Notes under the pieces: model-generated
Database searches by the model: none
Told to the model about the DNA's origin: nothing
Seen by the model: the letters and a program-made list of their open reading frames with translations, nothing else
NCBI GenBank assembly: GCA_937923625.1
Contig: CALDTV010000021.1
Span: 1 to 57,427, forward strand
DNA length: 57,427 nucleotides
From: an uncultured Alphaproteobacteria bacterium
GTDB lineage: Bacteria > Pseudomonadota > Alphaproteobacteria > Micavibrionales > Micavibrionaceae
Direction: 5' to 3'
Made by a program: the position numbers and the translations under genes
In this document: piece after piece, positions 46,758 to 53,934 of the stretch
How positions within the stretch are numbered: position 1 is the first letter of the stretch
Layout of the letters: the number at the start of each line of letters is the position of its first letter

Positions 46758-47191
46758 TATAGAATTTTATCACCCGCTATAAATCCCGCAAAAGCTGAGA
46801 TTAGCGTGGATGTCAAAGGGTTTTCTTTTATAGGTTGGGATAATTCTTGGTTGGCCACAGACAATGTATCTTCAGCTATTTTAATTATCTCGGCTCGCTT
46901 TTTCTTAATGATTTGGCGTTTATATTTAGATATTCCGAAAAAAATTCCTATCGCTAAAATAGATAAGAGAGCCGCCGCTGCCGCCATGCTGAACATAGTG
47001 ACAGTGAGCGAGTAGTTGGCGCTAAGCCACAAGTAGAGCCCACAAAACATAAAGCAGATTGCAACAAGGCCCATAAAGCTAGCGAAGGAAATCAAAAAGA
47101 TTTTGGCTTTACTCTCCCCAGTTAAGGGAGCCTTATTACTCATTAATCTGTCCATGAGCATTTGCTCGGCGATGGCGAGTGCAGCGTTCAT
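46757..47191 (-). CDS. Holin-III/YqjE-like membrane protein
   Basis: A 144-residue protein with two transmembrane helices (IFLISFASFMGLVAICFMF and MFSMAAAAALLSILAIGIFF), a basic cytoplasmic segment and a third weak hydrophobic patch at the C-terminus. This is the 'phage holin superfamily III' or YqjE pattern; such genes normally accompany YqjD-like genes in chromosomes and are not phage relics. It lies 1 base after the YqjD-like gene. Confidence 0.75.
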   Translation of the reverse strand: MNAALAIAEQMLMDRLMSNKAPLTGESKAKIFLISFASFMGLVAICFMFCGLYLWLSANYSLTVTMFSMAAAAALLSILAIGIFFGISKYKRQIIKKKRAEIIKIAEDTLSVANQELSQPIKENPLTSTLISAFAGFIAGDKIL

Positions 47192-47192
47192 T

Positions 47193-47489
47193 TTAGCGGC
47201 GTCCCAATAGCATACTTAAGGCAAGGCCAGCGGCAAAGGCAATACCAACTGATTTTAAAGGCTTATCTTTAATATAAGTTTCAGCACGTTGGATTTGCTC
47301 TTGACTAGAATCGTTCAGCGTTGTTACACGTTCGGATACAGCTTCTCTAATTTCTTCATATTTTTCGGCACCATTGGTTTTAATATCGTCAACCGCGTGA
47401 TCTTTTAAAGTCGCAATATTTTCTTTTAAAGATTGCGCATCTTTTTTAATATCTTGAATTTCTGGGTATTTTGTTTTTGCCTTGGGCAT
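47193..47489 (-). CDS. YqjD/ElaB-like (DUF883) membrane-anchored protein
   Basis: A 98-residue protein with a long charged coiled-coil region followed by YIKDKPLKSVGIAFAAGLALSMLLGRR-like C-terminal anchor (residues about 72-98), the hallmark of DUF883. E. coli YqjD and ElaB are stationary-phase proteins that tether ribosomes to the inner membrane. It is preceded by an EcfG-type promoter and translationally linked to the holin-like gene. Confidence 0.85.
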   Translation of the reverse strand: MPKAKTKYPEIQDIKKDAQSLKENIATLKDHAVDDIKTNGAEKYEEIREAVSERVTTLNDSSQEQIQRAETYIKDKPLKSVGIAFAAGLALSMLLGRR

Positions 47490-47525
47490 AACTTACTCCT
47501 TGATTTTTTTGTTGCGTTGACGAGC

Positions 47526-47551
47526 AAACTAACGAGGCAAGAAAAAGTTCC
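47526..47551 (-). promoter_or_regulatory. EcfG-type promoter before the YqjD-like operon
   Basis: On the minus strand: GGAAC, 17 bases, GTTT. The -10 end lies 36 bases from the ATG at 47489. Confidence 0.65.
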
Positions 47552-47566
47552 AAGGGTTATAAAAAA

Positions 47567-48274
47567 CTATGTTTCTGCGACAAACATATAGCCCACGCCA
47601 CGCACGGTTTTTATTATCTCTGCTTTATCATCATTGATCTTTTTGCGGATACGACCAATTTGAATATCAATGGCGCGGTCGAAGGCTTCAAACTCCCCAT
47701 CACGGGTTAGCTCAAATAAATGCTCACGGCTTAAAGCGCGGTTGGGTGCAAGAATAAGGGCTTCTAATAATTTAAACTCTCCTATTGTTAAATAAGAAGA
47801 CTGACCCTTTTTATCAAATAATTGAAATTGCGTTGTATCCAAAACCCAGCCATCGCCAAATTTAATTTTTTCAGATTGATTCTCTGGCTTAATCGCTTCT
47901 TGGGCTTTATCTGTGCGTCGTAGGACAGCCTTTATGCGGGCGGCAAGCTCACGCATTTCAAATGGCTTCGTCATGTAGTCATCCGCACCCATTTCTAAAC
48001 AAATAATCTTTTCTGTCGTATCACTCTTGCCAGAGACAACAATAATACCTGCGCGGCATTTTTGCTGCAGCAACGGGATAATCGCCATGCCTTCACCATC
48101 GGGGAGGACTAAATCCAATAATATGACGTCCAGCGGCATGGAGTCAGCTTTTTCTAACGCCGACTTCGTATCATTGGCGGTAATGATATTATAACCGTCC
48201 TCTTCCAAATATTGTTCAACAACAAATTGAAGATTGGCATCGTCATCAATGCTTAAAATGTTAGCCTTATGCAA
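47567..48274 (-). CDS. OmpR-family response regulator
   Basis: A 235-residue receiver (Asp10-Asp12 pocket, phosphoacceptor Asp54 in LLDLVLPDG, Lys in MTKPFE) joined to a winged-helix DNA-binding domain (LTIGEFKLLEAL .. IKTVRGVGYMF). It is the only two-component protein in the window with a clear DNA-binding output. It is divergent from the ECF sigma gene, and the CHASE3 kinase at 49053 is a candidate partner. Confidence 0.93.
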   Translation of the reverse strand: MHKANILSIDDDANLQFVVEQYLEEDGYNIITANDTKSALEKADSMPLDVILLDLVLPDGEGMAIIPLLQQKCRAGIIVVSGKSDTTEKIICLEMGADDYMTKPFEMRELAARIKAVLRRTDKAQEAIKPENQSEKIKFGDGWVLDTTQFQLFDKKGQSSYLTIGEFKLLEALILAPNRALSREHLFELTRDGEFEAFDRAIDIQIGRIRKKINDDKAEIIKTVRGVGYMFVAET

Positions 48275-48436
48275 AACAAAGATCCTTTTTTATACATAAT
48301 TTCAAAGATTTATCAAATTATAGTCACTTGTTACAAAAATGATACAAAGTTTTTCAATATAGATACAGAGCTGACAAACAAATCTTTCGAAGCCTCTTTA
48401 AATTTAATTTTAGATAAACAACAAGGAGCTACATAG

Positions 48437-48982
48437 ATGTTTAACAACAATGACTTAATGGAACAGAGCGATCACTTACTTAAATTTGCTTATAAATTAA
48501 CGCGCAATAAGCCCGATGCCGAAGATCTATTGCAGTCAACTCTTCTTCGCGCAATCGAAAAAAAGCACTTATTTAAAGAAGGAACGAGCCTATTTAGTTG
48601 GTCATCAAAAATTATGTACAACATGTTTGTATCCGCTTACCGTCGCAAGGTTAAGTTCGAAACACAGTATGACCCTGAAAGCTACATTGAAAAAGAAAGT
48701 GTCGAGGCCAACCAAAATATTCAAATGGAATTTCAAGATGTCGATCGCGCCATGAGTGAATTATCCGACGGACATAGGGAAATCATCATGCTGGTCTGTG
48801 TGCAAGGTATGCAATATGCAGAGGTTTCAAAGAAATTAGATCTACCTATCGGCACAGTAAGATCGCGGCTATCACGCGCACGGGAGAGTCTTGTTAACGC
48901 CTTGGCAGACAGCCTAAATAATACAACAATTCCCCATGGAATACATTCTTATAACAGTGATGTTATCCAAGCGACGCAGTAA
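48437..48982 (+). CDS. ECF-family RNA polymerase sigma factor
   Basis: A 181-residue group IV sigma factor. Region 2 is FAYKLTRNKPDAEDLLQSTLLRAI .. WSSKIMYNMFVSAYRRK, and region 4 is LSDGHREIIMLVCVQGMQYAEV .. PIGTVRSRLSRARESL. It is similar in style to alphaproteobacterial EcfG factors. AAGGAG precedes the ATG. Five GGAAC-N16/17-(C)GTT-like promoters lie within 5 kb of it, which makes it the likely reader of this island. Its own upstream region does not contain the motif. An anti-sigma-like gene lies at 51383. I saw no NepR or PhyR gene. Confidence 0.9.
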   Translation: MFNNNDLMEQSDHLLKFAYKLTRNKPDAEDLLQSTLLRAIEKKHLFKEGTSLFSWSSKIMYNMFVSAYRRKVKFETQYDPESYIEKESVEANQNIQMEFQDVDRAMSELSDGHREIIMLVCVQGMQYAEVSKKLDLPIGTVRSRLSRARESLVNALADSLNNTTIPHGIHSYNSDVIQATQ

Positions 48983-49004
48983 AAAACATCACACCAAGAT
49001 TATT

Positions 49005-49039
49005 AAAAAAATTCCAGACCTCGCTACTGGAATTTTTTT
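49005..49039. terminator. Bidirectional terminator between sigma and kinase genes
   Basis: AAAAAAATTCCAG pairs with CTGGAATTTTTTT around a 9-base loop, giving T runs on both strands. It serves the convergent genes ending at 48982 and 49053. Confidence 0.9.
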
Positions 49040-49052
49040 ATGCCGCTTCTCA

Positions 49053-51287
49053 TTATTGTTTCAAGAATTTATAAATTTCACGTTTTAAATCTTTTTCAAC
49101 GATAGGCTTAGATATATAGGCATCCATACCCGCTTCGATACATTTATCTTTGTCTCCCACCAAAGCGTGGGCGGTCATGCCGATAATAGGGGTATGCTCC
49201 AAATTATTTTGTTTTTCTTGGCGACGAATTTCTTTTGTGGCGGCAAAGCCGTCCATTTCAGGCATTTGTACATCCATTAGGACGGCATCATAATTATTTT
49301 TCTGCCAAAGCTCTGTAGCAACGCGACCATTATTTGCTACATCATATGCCAAACCCATTTCATCCAGAATATAGCCAATAACAACAACGTTCCCTTGATA
49401 ATCTTCTACAAGTAATAATTTATATTCACCTTCTAAATCACTTTGTATTTTTTCTGATAGTTTCTTGTGTGTATTTTTTTCATCGGACTTAAAAGCTGAC
49501 AGGTTCTCGATTTTCATTGGTAATAAAATAGAAAAAGTGGAGCCTTTTCCCACCTGACTACTGAGGAATATATCACCGCCCATCAACTGCGCCAAATTAC
49601 GTGAGATCGGTAAGCCCAACCCCGTTCCGCCATATTTACGCGATACAGAAGAGTCTGCTTGTTTAAATCTTTCAAAAATAGTGTCAAAATCTTCTGGATT
49701 AATACCAATGCCTGTATCGGAGACATCTACACGCAGGAATTGGCTTTCGTCACGGTCTTCAAATTTGGCTTGCACCGTCACTGCACCACCTTGCTCGGTG
49801 AATTTAAGCGCATTAGCAATGAGATTGACGATAATTTGCCTTAAACGCGATGGGTCGCCGTAAAAAGAAGTGTCTTTAATTTGTCTATCATCAAAAATGA
49901 AGTTAATGCTTTTTTCATTGGCACGGACCGACATCATGCTAATCACTTCGGCAAACAATTTCTCCAATTGAAATTCTTGCTCTTCCAGCTCTAACTCATT
50001 GCTTTCAATTTTTGAAAAATCAAGGATATCATTAATGAGATCTTTCAATGAAAACGCGCTGGAGTTTAATGTTTTTACAAGCTTTTTTTGCTTATCGCTC
50101 AGGCCCTCTAAACTACGGTCAAAAATTTCAGCAATCCCTGTAATGGCTGTTAAGGGCGTTCTAATTTCGTGGCTCATATGCGCCAAGAAATCACTTTTTG
50201 CGATGTTGGCTTCTTCGGCATGTTGTTTTTCTGCTTCTAATTTTTCTTGCTCGTCTTTGATATGGCTAATGTCTGTGTGCGCTCCAACCATACGGTAAGG
50301 CGTATTATTTTTATCAAAAAGAGCTTTGGCACGCGATTGTACCCATACCCAATGACCAGATTTATGTTTCAAGCGAAATTCTTGGTTATATTCTAATAAA
50401 TCACCCTTTAAATATTGCTCTACAGCATGCCAAACCGCGTCACTGTCTTCTGGGTGTATAAGATTTTTAAAATCTTCTGGTGTTCCGTTTTTGACCGCGT
50501 TTTTATATCCCAGCATATTGAAAAATTGCGCCGAATAAAAAACAATATCTGTCTTTAAATTCCAATCAAACAGACCGTCCCGCATCCCTTCTAGCGCAAG
50601 ACTGAATCTGTCTTCCGCATCCTGAAGATCCCCTTCAACTTTGGTGCGTTTGCGTTGCGCGCGTAATAAGAAGCTATTGAATATCAGTAACAAAACCGCA
50701 CCCGTTATGACCCCACCAATAAGGGTGGTTAAATATTGTTTCTTTTTAGATTCAAGGGCGTTCACACGAATGTTTAAAAGTCGGTACTCCTCTTTTAGAA
50801 TATCTTTATGGATCAAAATCACTTTTTTTCTTAAAGCATCAATATTCTCGACTTCATTTAAAATTATTTTTGAAGCCGCTGCCTTAGTGTCTGCTGCGTT
50901 ATAATCTTTTGTGCGCTCTTCAAGTTTTTGATAAAAAGTTTCTAAATTTCTTTCAAGGTCAATTAGCCTGATTTGTTGTGACTTATTATCTTTTGTTAAA
51001 CGCTTTATATTTTTAATATGCGCCGCGATAATAGATTTTTCTTTATGATACCTGTCTAAAAAATTCCTGTCATCGGTCAGTAAATAACCTCTTTGTGCAG
51101 CAAGGATACTGTTAATGGAAGAATCAAGCTCTTCGGCTTCAGAAATAACTTCATAAGTATGGACAATCCAATCATCAAATTTTTCTAATTTTGAATCGTG
51201 ATGGATAAAATAATATGTCAGAATTCCTACGCTGCCTATTAAGAGAAGTGCAAAAATTATAAAGTTACGTATAAATATTTTATCCAA
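49053..51287 (-). CDS. CHASE3-PAS hybrid sensor histidine kinase
   Basis: A 744-residue inner-membrane sensor. Two helices (about 8-27 and 188-207) flank a CHASE3 periplasmic domain with AAQRGYLLT. A PAS_3 domain with PAC end follows (about 225-340), then HisKA with His373 in AHMSHEIRTP, HATPase with VSDTGIGI and GTGLGLPI, and a C-terminal receiver (YDAVLMDVQMPEMDG). The start is TTG, with AGGAGG 8 bases upstream. It may signal to the OmpR-type regulator or to the sigma/anti-sigma pair; neither link is shown by the sequence. Confidence 0.93.
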   Translation of the reverse strand: MDKIFIRNFIIFALLLIGSVGILTYYFIHHDSKLEKFDDWIVHTYEVISEAEELDSSINSILAAQRGYLLTDDRNFLDRYHKEKSIIAAHIKNIKRLTKDNKSQQIRLIDLERNLETFYQKLEERTKDYNAADTKAAASKIILNEVENIDALRKKVILIHKDILKEEYRLLNIRVNALESKKKQYLTTLIGGVITGAVLLLIFNSFLLRAQRKRTKVEGDLQDAEDRFSLALEGMRDGLFDWNLKTDIVFYSAQFFNMLGYKNAVKNGTPEDFKNLIHPEDSDAVWHAVEQYLKGDLLEYNQEFRLKHKSGHWVWVQSRAKALFDKNNTPYRMVGAHTDISHIKDEQEKLEAEKQHAEEANIAKSDFLAHMSHEIRTPLTAITGIAEIFDRSLEGLSDKQKKLVKTLNSSAFSLKDLINDILDFSKIESNELELEEQEFQLEKLFAEVISMMSVRANEKSINFIFDDRQIKDTSFYGDPSRLRQIIVNLIANALKFTEQGGAVTVQAKFEDRDESQFLRVDVSDTGIGINPEDFDTIFERFKQADSSVSRKYGGTGLGLPISRNLAQLMGGDIFLSSQVGKGSTFSILLPMKIENLSAFKSDEKNTHKKLSEKIQSDLEGEYKLLLVEDYQGNVVVIGYILDEMGLAYDVANNGRVATELWQKNNYDAVLMDVQMPEMDGFAATKEIRRQEKQNNLEHTPIIGMTAHALVGDKDKCIEAGMDAYISKPIVEKDLKREIYKFLKQ

Positions 51288-51346
51288 GAGTTATCCCTCC
51301 TATTCAATTTCATTGATTTATATAAGGAAATAACTTTAAAAACTAG

Positions 51347-51372
51347 GGAACTTTACGTGTTGTCGCTTGTTT
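51347..51372 (+). promoter_or_regulatory. EcfG-type promoter touching the anti-sigma-like gene
   Basis: GGAAC, 17 bases, GTTT on the plus strand. Unlike the other copies, the -10 element is only 10 bases before the candidate ATG at 51383, so the transcript would be nearly leaderless. Confidence 0.5.
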
Positions 51373-51382
51373 GATGTTCATA

Positions 51383-51571
51383 ATGAACAAAACCATCCCA
51401 AATATTACCGACTACGACATCCAAGCTCTCATCGATAATGAGCTAGAGCATGAAAAGGCGAAAGAGGTACATATGGCCATCAGTATTAATAGTGACTTTC
51501 TAGATCGCTATAATGAACTATTACATCAGAAGCATCTCCTGAAACAATGGTGGAAAAGCAAACACCAATAA
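51383..51571 (+). CDS. Short anti-sigma-factor-like protein
   Basis: A 62-residue protein from the chosen ATG (TTG 51371 and ATG 51374 are in-frame alternatives). ITDYDIQALIDNELE .. FLDRYNELLHQKHLL resembles the N-terminal sigma-binding helices of ECF anti-sigma factors (the 'D.EL.AYVDGEL' pattern), but no membrane helix or sensor domain follows. It might be a cytoplasmic anti-sigma protein for the sigma factor at 48437. It is not a clear NepR. Confidence 0.55.
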   Translation: MNKTIPNITDYDIQALIDNELEHEKAKEVHMAISINSDFLDRYNELLHQKHLLKQWWKSKHQ

Positions 51572-51639
51572 CTTTTATTGAAAGCGGTCATGAGCAGAAA
51601 GTCTCTATGTTGCCAGCAGGGAAATTTGATGCTAGGGAC

Positions 51640-51831
51640 TCAAAGCGGTGCATCTGTCACATAATCAATATTCTTAACAGTATCAAACTGGTCTTCGACA
51701 GCATCATAACATATCAATTTTAGCCTAGCTATATCAATCCACGGCGCATCCGTAGAAATTGATTCTATAGCAATCCTAACAGTAAAATTATGTCTAGAAA
51801 ATTTGGTAAAACGTCTGAAATCATTTATTTT
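51640..51831 (-). pseudogene. Possible gene fragment in the 394-bp gap
   Basis: On the minus strand a frame of 63 codons is open between TAA and TGA. It has protein-like composition (for example SISTDAPWIDIARLKLICYD) but no ATG or GTG start. I do not recognise it. It could be a remnant of a lost gene or a chance opening. The rest of the gap (51572-51639 and 51832-51923) shows nothing I can name. Confidence 0.3.
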
Positions 51832-51923
51832 TTATCATAAGTATACACCTACTACAGATAAATAATATGAACACACTATTCTAAATTTATATCAAGCCAG
51901 TTCACGAATATTTTCCTGCATAC

Positions 51924-51960
51924 AAAAAAAGACCTTCAATTTTCTTAAAGGTCTTTTTTT
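51924..51960. terminator. Bidirectional terminator
   Basis: AAAAAAAGACCTT pairs with AAGGTCTTTTTTT around an 11-base loop, with T runs on both strands. On the minus strand it ends the operon whose last gene stops at 51966. Confidence 0.88.
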
Positions 51961-51965
51961 CTATT

Positions 51966-52532
51966 TTATTTGAAAGATACGATTTTACTAAAATCTGTCC
52001 CTTTATCTCTATGGTTTCCACCGACTGTCGAAGCCCACCAAGAGGCCACAGCTGACACCAGTGATGTAGCACCCAAGATAAATGCGAAGATAACGGTTGT
52101 ATTTTGTTCTACATCTGTCATCTCAGTTGGAACAGCTAATTCTCCATTCATACTGTCAATAAGGATACTAAAAGCGATTCCTAATCCAACGACAGCAAAT
52201 ATAACGATTGTACTTGTTGCCCATGTGGCAAGACCGTAGATACCATCTCTTAGCTCACTTTCATGAGGAGTTGCGTCCAATGATTTGGTTCTCATTCTTC
52301 CCGTTATATAGCCGCCCAATACTGCGGAAATAAGCTGCACCCATAAGAGCCATATACCCGTCGCAATGACAGCCCATTGTGCGAGGTCAACTTTGCTGGC
52401 CAATAAGCCGTCAGATGAAAGTCCAATAACTGATCCAAATTGTGAGAGCACCAACATTGTTGCAATGGCAATAACGGCTCCTGCGAAGACGGTGCACCAC
52501 TCAAAGTGGTTGTGATTTGTAATTGTCGTCAT
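51966..52532 (-). CDS. Membrane protein with four helices, PhnA/YrzE-like
   Basis: A 188-residue inner-membrane protein. Four hydrophobic segments are visible (about 12-35, 48-75, 100-125 and 143-165). The loop GGYITGRMRTK followed by ELRDGIYGLATWA is a pattern I associate with a common alphaproteobacterial membrane family of unknown function. AAGGAG lies 5 bases before the ATG and overlaps the stop of the 24-residue peptide gene, implying translational coupling. Confidence 0.75.
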   Translation of the reverse strand: MTTITNHNHFEWCTVFAGAVIAIATMLVLSQFGSVIGLSSDGLLASKVDLAQWAVIATGIWLLWVQLISAVLGGYITGRMRTKSLDATPHESELRDGIYGLATWATSTIVIFAVVGLGIAFSILIDSMNGELAVPTEMTDVEQNTTVIFAFILGATSLVSAVASWWASTVGGNHRDKGTDFSKIVSFK

Positions 52533-52541
52533 AACGTCTCC

Positions 52542-52616
52542 TTATGCTAAACCGATGAATGATAAAATAGCCATAACAACAACGACTAAACCTACTAAGT
52601 AAATGATCTGATTCAT
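52542..52616 (-). CDS. Tiny hydrophobic peptide (24 residues)
   Basis: The product begins MNQIIYLVGLVVVVMAIL and ends SFIGLA, a single membrane helix resembling very short peptides seen beside stress genes in proteobacteria. AGGAGA lies 7 bases before the ATG. It is located between the 23-residue peptide gene and the 188-residue membrane protein in one operon. Confidence 0.7.
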   Translation of the reverse strand: MNQIIYLVGLVVVVMAILSFIGLA

Positions 52617-52641
52617 AATATTTTCTCCTATGATTGAAATG

Positions 52642-52713
52642 TTAAAGTATTAAAATTAAGATGATGATGACTGGAATTGGAATTCCTACAAGCCACGCTA
52701 ATAATGCACCCAT
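52642..52713 (-). CDS. Tiny hydrophobic peptide (23 residues), paralogue of 46296-46367
   Basis: The product begins MGALLAWLVGIPIPVIII and ends LILIL. It shares the WL-x-G-[VI]-P-I-P-V-I core with the peptide at 46296. AAGGA precedes the ATG. It follows the CsbD gene and probably shares its stress promoter at 53018. A role in the membrane under stress is a guess from context. Confidence 0.7.
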   Translation of the reverse strand: MGALLAWLVGIPIPVIIILILIL

Positions 52714-52734
52714 AATTGATCCTTTCTATTTTAT

Positions 52735-52770
52735 AATAAAAAAGGCGATACCTGATGAGAGGCGGCGCCT
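52735..52770 (-). terminator. Weak hairpin after the CsbD gene
   Basis: On the minus strand AGGCG and CGCCT pair around an 18-base loop and are followed by TTTTTT. It could attenuate rather than end transcription into the small-peptide genes. Confidence 0.4.
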
Positions 52771-52776
52771 ATATTA

Positions 52777-52980
52777 TTATGCTGCGTTAGATTTTTCCCA
52801 CTCTGAAACTTCTTTTTCTGCTTCGTCCTGTGTCTTACCGTACATTTCTTGTACTTTACCAACAAGTTTCTTGCGGCTACCTTCAATCTGGTCAAGGTTA
52901 TCATCCGTAAGGTCGCCCCACTTTTGTTGGACGGATCCTTTAAGTTGTTTCCAATTGCCTTTAATTGTATCTTCACTCAT
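52777..52980 (-). CDS. CsbD-family stress protein
   Basis: A 67-residue hydrophilic helical protein with the CsbD signature: DTIKGNWKQLKGSVQQKWGD at residues 4-23, then GKVQEMYGKTQDEAEKEV. CsbD is sigma-B dependent in Bacillus and stress induced elsewhere. AAAGGA precedes the ATG and a GGAAC-N17-GTTA promoter lies 38 bases further upstream. Confidence 0.92.
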   Translation of the reverse strand: MSEDTIKGNWKQLKGSVQQKWGDLTDDNLDQIEGSRKKLVGKVQEMYGKTQDEAEKEVSEWEKSNAA

Positions 52981-53017
52981 AATTTTTTTTTCCTTTCGTT
53001 TTGTATTCTTTCGGAAC

Positions 53018-53043
53018 TAACATATAAAAGCTGAAATCGTTCC
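53018..53043 (-). promoter_or_regulatory. EcfG-type promoter before the CsbD operon
   Basis: On the minus strand: GGAAC, 17 bases, GTTA (position before GTT is T instead of the consensus C). The -10 end lies 37 bases before the ATG at 52980. Confidence 0.7.
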
Positions 53044-53046
53044 ATT

Positions 53047-53082
53047 AAAAAGCCCGATGGCTATGGATAAGCGCATCGGGCT
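53047..53082 (-). terminator. Terminator after the EF-hand gene
   Basis: AGCCCGATG (53051-53059) pairs with CATCGGGCT (53074-53082), and the stem is followed on the minus strand by a short T run. It sits just upstream of the CsbD promoter and insulates the two units. Confidence 0.8.
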
Positions 53083-53109
53083 ACTATTAATTTCAATAGA
53101 TGAAATATG

Positions 53110-53817
53110 TTACTTCATGCCACCTGTTTTATCATAGGTACTGAGCTCATATTGGCTAATGCCATTGTTTTCATTCTTATCGATCATAGCAAAAACCTCT
53201 GCTTCATTATCATGCATTGTTCCTGCTTGGAACTCTTCCTGTGAAATGGAGCCATCGTTGTTTTTATCTAGTTGGGAAAACAGCGATTTAGAGAGATCGT
53301 CTGTCTTTGTACCGCTCTCATAACTATATTTTACCACGGCTGGGCTTTCAGTGATCGGATCATCAATGTTTATATCGTTTACCAATTCTGGGTCGTCAAC
53401 AAAGGGGTTGTCAATATTGGCTGTACCATTAAAGAATTTTCTGTCTAAGCTGCCGACTGTATGGCCTGAGCGTGATTTCAGGTTAGAGGTTGTTTCAATA
53501 GTGTTTACCGTCTGACCACCTGTTTTCGAGTTGTTTTCCATTTCAACGCGCGTCACAATGCCGTCATCATTTTGGTCAAACATCTTAAATACAGCGGGTT
53601 CGTTATCATGCATTGTGTTACGGCCAAATTCTTTCATCGTAATTTTTCCGTTGTTATTAGCGTCAATACGGCTGAACGCGTCATTGCTGTGATTTGCGAC
53701 AACTTGTAATTTGCCGTCATTACCGACACCATTTGTAACAGTTTTTTCTGCCACAGCGGATGTAGACATCAGTGCAATAACGGCTGTCATGCTTAAAAAT
53801 TTATATGATTTTTTCAT
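53110..53817 (-). CDS. Exported EF-hand calcium-binding protein
   Basis: A 235-residue protein with a signal peptide (MKKSYKFLSMTAVIALMS..AVAEK). Four EF-hand loops are visible: DANNNGKITMKE, DQNDDGIVTRVE, DKNNDGSISQEE and DKNENNGISQYE, arranged as two pairs. Each pair contains the sequence TMHDNEA/P between its loops, which suggests an internal duplication. The start chosen has GAGGA upstream; the longer reading would run into the promoter. It is probably periplasmic and calcium binding, and it is under an EcfG-type promoter. Confidence 0.85.
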   Translation of the reverse strand: MKKSYKFLSMTAVIALMSTSAVAEKTVTNGVGNDGKLQVVANHSNDAFSRIDANNNGKITMKEFGRNTMHDNEPAVFKMFDQNDDGIVTRVEMENNSKTGGQTVNTIETTSNLKSRSGHTVGSLDRKFFNGTANIDNPFVDDPELVNDINIDDPITESPAVVKYSYESGTKTDDLSKSLFSQLDKNNDGSISQEEFQAGTMHDNEAEVFAMIDKNENNGISQYELSTYDKTGGMK

Positions 53818-53858
53818 GGTTTTTTTCCTCAATTTTTTGTTTTCTTTCGTTGGGGAGC

Positions 53859-53884
53859 TAACCATCAATTAGAATAAAGGTTCC
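53859..53884 (-). promoter_or_regulatory. EcfG-type promoter before the EF-hand gene
   Basis: On the minus strand: GGAAC, 17 bases, GTTA. The -10 end lies 41 bases before the ATG at 53817, similar to the spacing in the other three units. Confidence 0.7.
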
Positions 53885-53934
53885 TTATTACTTTTTAGCT
53901 TGAAAAAGAACAAAAGGTGAACTACAGTACTTTT

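Noticed and set aside
46757-47191. Holin-like gene as sign of a prophage
   Set aside because: It is coupled to a YqjD/DUF883 gene in a stress operon; no other phage gene is nearby.
51371-51571. Anti-sigma-like gene as NepR
   Set aside because: The NepR core pattern is not seen; the helix pattern is closer to N-termini of ordinary ECF anti-sigma factors.
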